This document shows, piece by piece, positions 1-7,400 of a stretch of 64,000 bases of DNA. How positions within the stretch are numbered: position 1 is the stretch's first letter; the number at the start of each line of letters is the position of its first letter. Origin of the DNA: Ramlibacter sp. (GTDB lineage: Bacteria; Pseudomonadota; Gammaproteobacteria; Burkholderiales; Burkholderiaceae_C). Made by a program: the position numbers and the translations under genes. The stretch spans positions 124,001 through 188,000 of the forward strand of contig JADJPY010000001.1 in NCBI GenBank assembly GCA_016713005.1. Direction: 5' to 3'. Under the pieces are notes generated by a model. It was not told where the DNA came from. It did no database searches and worked only from the letters and a program-made list of their open reading frames with translations.

Positions 1-399
1 GGTGACGCTGCCGCCGTGCGCGGCGCCGGCCTCGCACTCACGCAGCAGCATCTGGATGAGGTCTTCGGCCGAACGGTCGCAAAACAGCTGGCCCTTGTGC
101 TTTTCGTGGAAGGCGATGCCGTGGCGCTGTACCAGCGCGATGAAGTCCTGCGCCGTGTAGCGCGACAGGGCGGAGCGGCAGAAGTTCGGGTTGTCGCTGA
201 TGAAGTGCTTGTGCGGCGCACGCGGGTCCAGTTCGCGGTTGGTGAAGTTGGCCCGCCCGCCGCCCGAGATGCGGATCTTCTCGGCCACCTTGGGCGAATG
301 GTCCAGCAGCAGCACGTTCAGCCCGCGCTGCGCCGCCACCCCGGCGCAAAAAAGACCGGCGGCGCCGGCACCGATGATGGCGGCGTCAAAAACTTGCAT
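1..399 (-). CDS. BaiN/YhiN (HI0933) family flavoprotein, N-terminal part
   Basis: Reading leftwards from the ATG at 399, an open frame of 133 codons runs off the window edge, so only the N-terminus is present. Residues 8-16 (IIGAGAAGL) are a dinucleotide FAD-binding loop. Residues 44-51 (ISGGGRAN) are the motif typical of the HI0933/BaiN/YhiN family of FAD-dependent oxidoreductases. The family is usually about 400 residues long, so roughly two thirds is missing. Its substrate is not predictable from this part; annotations such as aminoacetone oxidase are poorly supported. It is divergent from the CPBP protease gene, with 66 bp between the two starts. The family call is firm and the function is open. 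Confidence 0.85.
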   Translation of the reverse strand, partial: MQVFDAAIIGAGAAGLFCAGVAAQRGLNVLLLDHSPKVAEKIRISGGGRANFTNRELDPRAPHKHFISDNPNFCRSALSRYTAQDFIALVQRHGIAFHEKHKGQLFCDRSAEDLIQMLLRECEAGAAHGGSVT

Positions 400-465
400 G
401 TCGCGACTTTATCCGCACCCCGTCCTGCGAGGTCTACCGCAGAATTTCTGTCAGGGGGTTAGGAG

Positions 466-1209
466 ATGACATCTGAAGTTTCCAGTGGACCGGCCGTGGC
501 GGCCGGCCTGTGGCGACCCAACCGGCGCGAGGCACTGCTGCTGGCCATGCTGCCTTTCGTGGCGGTGGCTTTGCTGAACCACCACTACAAGGACAGTCTG
601 CTGGCCTGGGGGCTGGCTTGGTACTGGGCCGCCGACGCAGTGCATTTTGTGGTGGTACCGGTGGCGAGCTGGGTTTTCCTGTCCAGGACGACCGGGCTCC
701 AGTTCGCCGACATGGGGCTTTCCCGCCTGTGGCGGCAGGACCGCTACCGGCCCCGTCTGACCTGGGGCTTTGCCGTCTTCGTGGCCCTGTTTATGCTGGC
801 GGCGTACTGGCCGATATGCGAGATCGTGCTGCGCCTGTTTCGGTCGCTGGGGAATCCTGTCGGGTTGAACACGTTGATGCCGACGGGATACGGGGCCTGG
901 CTGGTGGTGTCGTTCTACATGGCCGCCTCGGCGGCGCTGGCCGAGGAACTGATCTGGCGCGGAATGGCGTGGACCTACTTCTGCGCCGCCCTGCCGGCGC
1001 GGTACCGGCGTCTTACCTATGTCCTGGCTACCTCGGCGGTGTTTGCCGTGGCCCATTCGGAACAGGGCCCGGGCGGTGTTCTCGCTGCGCTCTGGTTCGG
1101 TGTGCTGGCCGCAGGGCTGTACACCAAGGTCCGGTCGCTTTGGCCCATCGTGCTGTGCCACTTCATGGTCGACTGGATCATCTTTGGACCCTGGTCCCGT
1201 CCCGGCTAG
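466..1209 (+). CDS. CPBP family intramembrane metalloprotease (CAAX-type)
   Basis: A 247-residue polytopic membrane protein with about six to eight hydrophobic segments. It carries the CPBP/Abi signature: motif 1 EELIWR at 160-165 (E160, E161 and R165), motif 2 with H197 in AVAHSEQG, and motif 3 with H232 and D236 in CHFMVD. In this family the glutamates and histidines form the catalytic site of an intramembrane peptidase related to Rce1. The bacterial substrates are mostly unknown. The purine-rich AGGAG lies directly against the ATG and a G-run lies about 10 bases upstream; no other in-frame start is available upstream. It converges with the hydroxylase gene, leaving about 20 bp. Confidence 0.85.
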   Translation: MTSEVSSGPAVAAGLWRPNRREALLLAMLPFVAVALLNHHYKDSLLAWGLAWYWAADAVHFVVVPVASWVFLSRTTGLQFADMGLSRLWRQDRYRPRLTWGFAVFVALFMLAAYWPICEIVLRLFRSLGNPVGLNTLMPTGYGAWLVVSFYMAASAALAEELIWRGMAWTYFCAALPARYRRLTYVLATSAVFAVAHSEQGPGGVLAALWFGVLAAGLYTKVRSLWPIVLCHFMVDWIIFGPWSRPG

Positions 1210-1230
1210 AGGTCAGGTCCTGTTCGCGAA

Positions 1231-2358
1231 TCAGCCTTTCCACACAAATGGAAATCGGAACTGCTTCCAGAAACCGTTGGGCACGTAGTCGCCCAGCACG
1301 CCGTAGCGCTCGGGCCAGACCTTGCTGCTCTTGACGGCGGTGCCGAACAGGTAGTCCAGGAAGGCGAAATGCGCGGCGTAGTTCTTGTCCAGCGCGTCCT
1401 GGTCCTGGCTGTGGTGCCAGTGGTGGAAGTTGGGCGTGACGATGACATAGCGCAGCGGCCCCAGGCGCACGCTGACGTTGGCGTGGTTGAACACGGCCTG
1501 GAAGCCCACCACCACGATGTAGGCGTCGATCACATCCTTGCTGAAGCCCATCACGTAGATCGGCGCCAGCACCAGCGTGCGGGTGATCAGCAGCTCCAGG
1601 ATGTGCTGGCGGGATCGGGCCAGCCAGTCCATGGACTTGATGCTGTGGTGCACCGCGTGCAGCCGCCACAGCAGCGGCACCTCGTGGTAGGCGCGGTGCG
1701 TCCAGTACTGCACCAGGTCGGCCACCAGGATGATCAGCAGCAGGCCGGCCCAGAACGGCAGCTGGGCGACCCAGCCGCGCACGCCATCGTGCGCCGCCCA
1801 GCCGAAGAACCTGTGCACCATCAGGTTGGTGGCCAGCAGCACGAACCCCACCACCATGTGGTTGACGATGAAGTGGTGGAAATCGGTCTGCCACTCGGGG
1901 CGGAACACCGGCTGCTCGCGGCGCAGCGCAAACAGCTTCTCGATGAAGATGAAGATCAGCGCCGAGCCCAGCAGGTCCAGGATGAACCAGTCCAGACCGA
2001 TGTAGGGCGTGTGGTCGGGGAAGTTCGGGTCCACCTCGACCTTGTGCCCGCCCAGCAGCCCAGACAGCACCACCAGCAGGAAGGCAAACGATGCCAGCCA
2101 GCGCGAGCGGTTGAACACGATGTTGACCAGCGACAGTGCGCCCGACAGCACCAGCGCGCCGAACAGCAGCTTGCGGATCATCTCCACGTCGTAGCCGCGC
2201 CGCAACTCGGGTGTGGTGAGGTATTCGGGGAAGCGGAAGGCCAGCACGCCCAGGAAGCACAGGATGCCCAGGCTGAGCGCGATCACGCCGGTGATGAGGC
2301 CGCGCCCCGGCTTGAGCGCGCCGTGGCTTTCGGACAGTTCGTTGAGTTGCTCGAGCAC
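1231..2358 (-). CDS. fatty acid hydroxylase superfamily (sterol desaturase-like) membrane protein
   Basis: A predicted di-iron integral membrane oxygenase of 375 residues. The histidine clusters of the fatty-acid-hydroxylase superfamily are visible: HRAYH at 221-225, HAVHH at 234-238 and HHWHH at 312-316. About six hydrophobic segments precede or surround them. I chose the GTG at 2358 because AGGAGG sits nine bases upstream; the open frame extends further 5' but that extension is low-complexity and has no better ribosome site. In this superfamily the enzymes hydroxylate or desaturate lipids or carotenoids; the substrate here is unknown. It follows cobA on the same strand after about 80 bp and may have its own promoter. 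Confidence 0.85.
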   Translation of the reverse strand: MLEQLNELSESHGALKPGRGLITGVIALSLGILCFLGVLAFRFPEYLTTPELRRGYDVEMIRKLLFGALVLSGALSLVNIVFNRSRWLASFAFLLVVLSGLLGGHKVEVDPNFPDHTPYIGLDWFILDLLGSALIFIFIEKLFALRREQPVFRPEWQTDFHHFIVNHMVVGFVLLATNLMVHRFFGWAAHDGVRGWVAQLPFWAGLLLIILVADLVQYWTHRAYHEVPLLWRLHAVHHSIKSMDWLARSRQHILELLITRTLVLAPIYVMGFSKDVIDAYIVVVGFQAVFNHANVSVRLGPLRYVIVTPNFHHWHHSQDQDALDKNYAAHFAFLDYLFGTAVKSSKVWPERYGVLGDYVPNGFWKQFRFPFVWKG

Positions 2359-2437
2359 GTTCAGCTCCCTCCTAGCTGCGCCGCAGTGTAGCCGCGGGTG
2401 CAAGGCCGGCAGGGCTGGCAGCGACCCGCGACCAGGC

Positions 2438-3208
2438 TCAGGCGACGCGGAAGTTCGCCGCTGCGTCCACCGCCGCCGCCACGCCACCGACCACGTCGCC
2501 CACGACGATGATGGACGGGCTGGACAGCTGCTCGCGCACCACGGTGGCGTGCAGTTCGCCCAGCGTGGTGACGCTGTGGCGCTGGTCCGGCAGGGTGGCG
2601 CGCTCGATGATGGCGACGGGCGTGGCGTGTTCCAGCCCTGTCAGCAGTTCGTCCTGGATGCGCTGTGCGCCACTCACGCCCATGTAGATCACCAGCGTGA
2701 GGCGCGCATCGCGCGCGGTGGCGGCCAGCGCGCGCCAGTCCGTGCCGTCGGACTCGGGTCTGGCGTGGCCGGTCACGAACACCACGCCGTGCGCGTGCTC
2801 GCGGTGCGTCAGCGGCACGCCCAGGGCGGTGACGGCGGCCAGCCCGGAGGTGATGCCGTTGATGATGTCCACAGGGATGCCGGCGGCGCGCAGGTGTTCG
2901 ACCTCTTCGCCGCCGCGCCCGAAGATGAACGGGTCACCGCCCTTGAGACGCACCACGTTCTCGCCCTCGCTCGCGGCCATGACCATGAGCTTCTCGATGA
3001 AGGCCTGGGGCGTGCTCTTGCAGCCGCCGCGCTTGCCCACCTGCACCACGCGCGCCTGCGGCGAGGCGAGCGCCACGATGGCGGGGTTGACCAGGTCGTC
3101 CACCAACAGCAGCGTCGCGGCCTGCAGGGCCTTCACCGCCTTGACCGTGAGCAGCTCCGGGTCGCCAGGACCGGCGCCCACCAGGGTGACTTTGCCGCGT
3201 GTGTTCAT
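2438..3208 (-). CDS. cobA: uroporphyrinogen-III C-methyltransferase (SUMT)
   Basis: SAM-dependent methylation of uroporphyrinogen III at C2 and C7 to precorrin-2, the entry to siroheme and cobalamin. It has 256 residues, the normal size for a single-domain SUMT. The glycine loop GAGPGDPELLT near residue 11, the loop GGDPFIFGRGGEE near 95 and the central THREHAHG region are characteristic. The ATG at 3208 overlaps the stop of ybiB (ATGA), so translation is coupled. There is no CysG dehydrogenase/chelatase domain, so sirohydrochlorin formation must be completed elsewhere. Its place at the end of the nitrate operon makes sense because NirB needs siroheme. Confidence 0.95.
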   Translation of the reverse strand: MNTRGKVTLVGAGPGDPELLTVKAVKALQAATLLLVDDLVNPAIVALASPQARVVQVGKRGGCKSTPQAFIEKLMVMAASEGENVVRLKGGDPFIFGRGGEEVEHLRAAGIPVDIINGITSGLAAVTALGVPLTHREHAHGVVFVTGHARPESDGTDWRALAATARDARLTLVIYMGVSGAQRIQDELLTGLEHATPVAIIERATLPDQRHSVTTLGELHATVVREQLSSPSIIVVGDVVGGVAAAVDAAANFRVA

Positions 3209-4110
3209 GCTGCACGAGCCAGACGCAAGAGTTGTTCCACCTGCCGCGCAATGGGTGCCGGCACAGGCTTGGCGCCGTCGAGCACCTCTCGGATGTAAGC
3301 GGCTGTTGCCGCGGCGTCGATCTGGGCCGGCAGTTCCGGCAGTTCGGTGAGCGTGCCCTTGCGGCCTTCTTCCAGCAACAGGGGCTCGCCGCGCACAAAG
3401 CCGTCCATGCGCGGCATGCGGCGCGGGTCGGCCACACATTCGCCTTCGGTGCCGCGCAGGAGCATGGAGGTGCTGCCCACGAGCCGGAACACCGCGGCCA
3501 TGGACTCGGCGTACTCGGGATGGGTATAGCTGCCCACAACCACGGCCGGGCCTTCGCAGGGATTCATCAGCTTGACCAGGCTGTGGCCGGGGTTGCGCAG
3601 GCCAACGGCGCGGCGCACGTCCAGCAGGCGCTTGAGTGCGGGGCTGAGCAACTCGGTGGCGACATAGGCGAGCTCGCCGTTTGCTATCTTTTTGATAGTG
3701 GGTAGCCCAGCAATGGAGAGGGCTGCGAGCACATTTGGCACAAAAATCCGGGCGGACTCGGTGGCCGTGCCGTGGATCAGGACAGGCAGTCCCTTACGCG
3801 CCAGCAGCAGGCCCAGCAAGGGCGTCAGCACCGGCAGCTTGCGCGCCCCGTTGTAGCTGGGCAGCACCACCAGCGGGCGGTCACTGGCGGGCAGACGGTT
3901 CAGGCGCACATGCAATGCGTCCAGGAAGCCTGCCATCTCCTCGGGCGTCTCCCCCTTGATGCGCATGGCCAGGCAAAATCCACCCACTTCCAGATCAGTG
4001 ACCTGGCCGTCCAGCACTTGCCCGAGCAAGTCGGCGGCCTGCGCGCGGGTGAGCGATCGCGCGCCCTGCTTGCCGCGGCCAATTTCCTTGATGTACTGGC
4101 TGATGCCCAT
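3205..4110 (-). CDS. ybiB: YbiB/TrpD2-like DNA-binding protein, glycosyltransferase family 3 fold
   Basis: A 301-residue protein of the anthranilate phosphoribosyltransferase-like fold. The N-terminus MGISQYIKEIGRGKQGAR matches the start of E. coli YbiB (about 320 residues), so I prefer the ATG at 4110 over an in-frame ATG at 4182; neither has a clear ribosome site. YbiB/TrpD2 proteins lack the Trp pathway role and bind nucleic acid; they are linked to DNA damage response in E. coli. Residues about 125-143 are encoded by a copy of the dispersed 54-bp repeat described separately. It lies 78 bp after nasA and is coupled to cobA by an ATGA overlap. Why it belongs to a nitrate operon is not clear. 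Confidence 0.85.
   Translation of the reverse strand: MGISQYIKEIGRGKQGARSLTRAQAADLLGQVLDGQVTDLEVGGFCLAMRIKGETPEEMAGFLDALHVRLNRLPASDRPLVVLPSYNGARKLPVLTPLLGLLLARKGLPVLIHGTATESARIFVPNVLAALSIAGLPTIKKIANGELAYVATELLSPALKRLLDVRRAVGLRNPGHSLVKLMNPCEGPAVVVGSYTHPEYAESMAAVFRLVGSTSMLLRGTEGECVADPRRMPRMDGFVRGEPLLLEEGRKGTLTELPELPAQIDAAATAAYIREVLDGAKPVPAPIARQVEQLLRLARAA
3683..3736 (+). repeat. dispersed 55-bp repeat, probable copy 1 (inside ybiB)
   Basis: GCTATCTTTTTGATAGT followed after the same distance by AGAGGGCTGCGAGC and ATTT. The left palindrome is strong and the right part is diverged. It is antisense in ybiB and in the same phase as the other three antisense copies, encoding NVLAALSIAGLPTIKKIA. Confidence 0.6.
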
Positions 4111-4188
4111 GTCGGAGGGAATTGTCGGGCATGCCTGATGACTTGCCGCTATATGCCGAATGACAGGACTCGCGTGGGGCACACAGGT

Positions 4189-7008
4189 TCAGGCGGTCTG
4201 CCTGAGCGGGGCGACAACCCGCACGATGCGCCGCAGCTCGGGGATGCAGCTGCCGCAATGGGTGCCGCATTTCAGGGCGCCCTGCAGCGAGGCCAGGCGC
4301 TCGTCTGCGCTGCCGCTGCAGCTGCCCAGGTGCTCGTTGATCGCAGGCTCGCTGACGTTGAAGCAGGTACAGACCTGGCGGCCGCGCGGCCGCACCGCCA
4401 CCGGTGCTTTTGAGCCGGGCACCAGCAGCAAGCGGCCGTACGCCTGCGCGGGCAGTTCGTCCTGCAGCAGGGTCTTGATCCAGGCCTCGGCGCTGGTGTC
4501 GCCTGCCAGGACAAAGCCTTCCAGCCGGGCGACCTCGCCGCTGCGCGTGAGGCGCATGGCGCGCCGCTGCCCGCGGCGGCGGTCCGCGTAGCGCAGGGCG
4601 TCGGAGCCCGACAGGCCCAGCAGGGCATCGACCTTGTCCAGCAGTTCGTCTGGCGCAGGCTCATGGGCTGCAGCGCGGAACAGCAGCCCGGTGCGCTCCC
4701 GGCCAAACGGCACGCAACTGGCGAAAGGGAACATCGCCATCAGGGGTTTGAAGGCCTCGTGGGCGGCCAGCGCCTCGCTGTCGGGCAGCCAGGCTGCGCC
4801 CAGCAGCGACCAGGGCAGCTCGGCCTTGAGCACCTTGACCGCCGCGTGCTTGAGCTCGGGCTGTCGGGAAGTGGGGCAGTACGCCGGTGACGTCAGGGCG
4901 TTCACACCAGCCAGGCGCTCGCCGGTGCTGGAGCTGCCACCCAGGTACTCTGGCCCCCAGTGCATGGCGATGAACGCCTGGCCCAGGCCCACGTCGGGGC
5001 TCGCCTGGACCGGCACCACGATGGAGCCGCGCCGGCTGGTCACATGCACGAGTTCGCCGTCCTTCAGGCTGCGGCGCACCAGGTCCTGCGGGTTCATCTG
5101 CACCGAGGGCTCGGCCACATGGCCGAACAGGCGGCCCAGCGTGCCGGTGCGGCTCATGCCGTGCCAGTGGTCGCGCAGCCGCCCGGTGTTCAGGCTGAAG
5201 GGGTAACGCGCATCACGCGGCTCGGCCAGTGGTTGCCAGGGCAGGGCGGCAAAGCGCGCCTTGCCGTCGGCGGTGGGGAAGACGCCGTCTTCGTACAGAC
5301 GTGCCTTGCCGTGCGCATCGCCTTCCCTCATGGGCCATTGCAGGGGCGTCTGGTCCAGCTTGGCGTAGCTCATGCCGGTGATGTCCAGGTCGCGCCCCCG
5401 GGTGGATTCGCGGTGCTCGCTCCAGATCGCCTCCACACCCTGGGCCTGGTCGATCAGCGAATAGGGGAACAGCGTGGGCAGGCCGGGCCGCAGGCGCGCC
5501 TCCAGCCGCTGGGCCAGTTCGGTGGCGATGGCCCAGTCGTGGCGGGTGGAGCCGGGTGCCGCGACGGCCGGACGCACGCGGCTGACGCGCCGCTCGCTGT
5601 TGGTCACAGTGCCGGTTTTCTCGCCCCAGGTGGTGGCGGGCAGCAGCAGGTCGGCAAAGCCGCAGGTGGCCGTGGTGGAGAACGCCTCCTGCACCACGAC
5701 GAACTCGGCGCGCTCCAGCGCGCGGCGCACCGTGGCCTGGTCGGGCATGGACTGGGCCGGGTTGGTGCAGGCGATCCACAGCGCCTTGATCTCGCCGTCG
5801 GCCGCCGCCTGGAACATCTCCACCGCGGTCTTGCCGGGTCTTTCAGGCACCGAAGGCACGCCCCAGAGTGCAGCCACTTCGGCCCGGTGCGCGGGGTTGG
5901 TCATGTCGCGGTGGGCCGACATGAGGTTGGCCAGTCCGCCGACCTCGCGCCCACCCATCGCGTTGGGCTGGCCGGTGAGCGAGAACGGGCCTGCGCCGGG
6001 CTTGCCGATCTGGCCGGTGGCGAGGTGCAGGTTGATCATTGCGGCGTTCTTGGCGGTGCCGCTGCTGGACTGGTTGAGGCCCTGGCAGTACAGACTCAGC
6101 GTGGGCGTGCGGCTAGTGCCGCCCTGGCTGTCCACGCCGGCGAACCAGCGCGCCGCTGTGAACAGGTCTTCCTTGCGCAGGCCGCAGGTCTGCGCCACCG
6201 TATCGGGCGTGCAGTCCCGCACCAGCGCCTTGAGCGCGTCAAAGCCGCTGGTGTGGGCGGCGATGTAGCGCGCGTCTGTCCAGCCTTCCCACAGCATGAT
6301 GTGCAGCAGGCCATTGAACAGCATCACGTCTGTGCCGGGCTGCAGCGGCAAAAACAGGTCGGCCGCCTCGGCGGTTTCGGTGCGGCGAGGGTCGGCCACG
6401 ATGATCTTCATCGCCGGGTTGGCGGCGCGCGCGTCCTCGATGCGGCGAAACAGCACCGGGTGGGCCCATGCGGTGTTGCTGCCGGCGATGAACAGGCACT
6501 GCGCGTGGTTCAGGTCGTCGTAGCAGGCGGGGGGCGCGTCGGCGCCCAGCGTGAGCTTGTAGCCGGCCACCGCGCTGCTCATGCACAGGCGCGAGTTGGT
6601 GTCCACATTGTTGGTGCCCAGAAGGCCCTTGGCCAGCTTGTTGAAGACGTAGTAGTCCTCGGTGAGCAGCTGCCCGCTGATGTAGAAGCCCACCGCGTCG
6701 GGGCCGTGGTCGCGCACCACCTGGGCAAAATTTTCTGCGGCGAAGTCCAGCGCCGAATCCCAACTGACGCGGTAAGGCGTGTCGCCGCGGTGCTCGCGGC
6801 GCATCGGGTGCAACAGGCGCACCTGGCCCGTCACCGGCTGTGCGGCGGTCAGGTGCAGGTTGCTGCCCTTGCTGCACAGACGGCCAAAATTGGCCGGGTG
6901 GTCCGGGTCGCCCCGCACGCCGGTGATCTGCTCGCCCTGCGACTCGATGATCACGCCGCAACCCACGCCGCAATAGGGGCATGTGGAGCGGGTCTCGCGA
7001 AGGGTCAT
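4189..7008 (-). CDS. nasA: assimilatory nitrate reductase, Mo-bisMGD catalytic subunit
   Basis: Cytoplasmic reduction of nitrate to nitrite. The protein has 939 residues. C10, C13, C17 and C45 form the N-terminal [4Fe-4S] site, followed by the molybdopterin oxidoreductase domain and the dinucleotide-binding domain (for example NTGRLRDHWHGMSRTG). The last 60 residues are a BFD-like [2Fe-2S] domain with C880, C882, C914, C918 and C921, as in the long NasA/NasC type that needs no separate small iron-sulfur subunit. The ATG at 7008 overlaps the nirD stop (ATGA). The long upstream extension of the open frame overlaps nirD and is not coding. Expression should follow the operon promoter upstream of nrtA. 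Confidence 0.96.
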   Translation of the reverse strand: MTLRETRSTCPYCGVGCGVIIESQGEQITGVRGDPDHPANFGRLCSKGSNLHLTAAQPVTGQVRLLHPMRREHRGDTPYRVSWDSALDFAAENFAQVVRDHGPDAVGFYISGQLLTEDYYVFNKLAKGLLGTNNVDTNSRLCMSSAVAGYKLTLGADAPPACYDDLNHAQCLFIAGSNTAWAHPVLFRRIEDARAANPAMKIIVADPRRTETAEAADLFLPLQPGTDVMLFNGLLHIMLWEGWTDARYIAAHTSGFDALKALVRDCTPDTVAQTCGLRKEDLFTAARWFAGVDSQGGTSRTPTLSLYCQGLNQSSSGTAKNAAMINLHLATGQIGKPGAGPFSLTGQPNAMGGREVGGLANLMSAHRDMTNPAHRAEVAALWGVPSVPERPGKTAVEMFQAAADGEIKALWIACTNPAQSMPDQATVRRALERAEFVVVQEAFSTTATCGFADLLLPATTWGEKTGTVTNSERRVSRVRPAVAAPGSTRHDWAIATELAQRLEARLRPGLPTLFPYSLIDQAQGVEAIWSEHRESTRGRDLDITGMSYAKLDQTPLQWPMREGDAHGKARLYEDGVFPTADGKARFAALPWQPLAEPRDARYPFSLNTGRLRDHWHGMSRTGTLGRLFGHVAEPSVQMNPQDLVRRSLKDGELVHVTSRRGSIVVPVQASPDVGLGQAFIAMHWGPEYLGGSSSTGERLAGVNALTSPAYCPTSRQPELKHAAVKVLKAELPWSLLGAAWLPDSEALAAHEAFKPLMAMFPFASCVPFGRERTGLLFRAAAHEPAPDELLDKVDALLGLSGSDALRYADRRRGQRRAMRLTRSGEVARLEGFVLAGDTSAEAWIKTLLQDELPAQAYGRLLLVPGSKAPVAVRPRGRQVCTCFNVSEPAINEHLGSCSGSADERLASLQGALKCGTHCGSCIPELRRIVRVVAPLRQTA

Positions 7009-7388
7009 GCCAGCGCGGTGCGGCGGGCGGGGCCCGCGACCGGACGGGTCAGGTCGGTGGCGTGCGTGGCGAGCTCGTTTGCGTCCAGGTACACCGCGCC
7101 CTCGCGCACCTCCACGGCAAAGCGCGGTGTGCAGCCCTCGTCGGGTGTCCGGGCACAGCCGTCGCGCAGCCCGATGTTCCAGTTGTGCAGCGGGCAGGCG
7201 ACTGCTTCGCCGTGCACGATGCCCTGGCTCAGCGGGCCGCCCTTGTGCGGGCAGCGGTCCAGCAGGGCAAACACCTTGTCCTCGGCCGTGCGAAAGACCG
7301 CGATGTCCAGCCCCACGGGGCGCGCCACGCGGCGTGAGCCCAGCACCGGGATGTCTTCGACGCGGCAAATGACTTTCCACTCACTCAT
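7005..7388 (-). CDS. nirD: nitrite reductase (NADH) small subunit, Rieske-type
   Basis: Small partner of NirB, 127 residues. It is a Rieske-fold domain that retains all four cluster ligands: C46 and H48 (CPHKGG) and C65 and H68 (CPLHNW). E. coli NirD lacks these ligands, so this one can probably carry a [2Fe-2S] centre, as in other assimilatory systems. The stop overlaps the nasA start, and the start lies 12 bp from the nirB stop, with AAGAAGATG near the start and GGAGACAAG further upstream. The product works in the cytosol with NirB, reducing nitrite to ammonium. Confidence 0.95.
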   Translation of the reverse strand: MSEWKVICRVEDIPVLGSRRVARPVGLDIAVFRTAEDKVFALLDRCPHKGGPLSQGIVHGEAVACPLHNWNIGLRDGCARTPDEGCTPRFAVEVREGAVYLDANELATHATDLTRPVAGPARRTALA

Positions 7389-7400
7389 CTTCTTGTCTCC

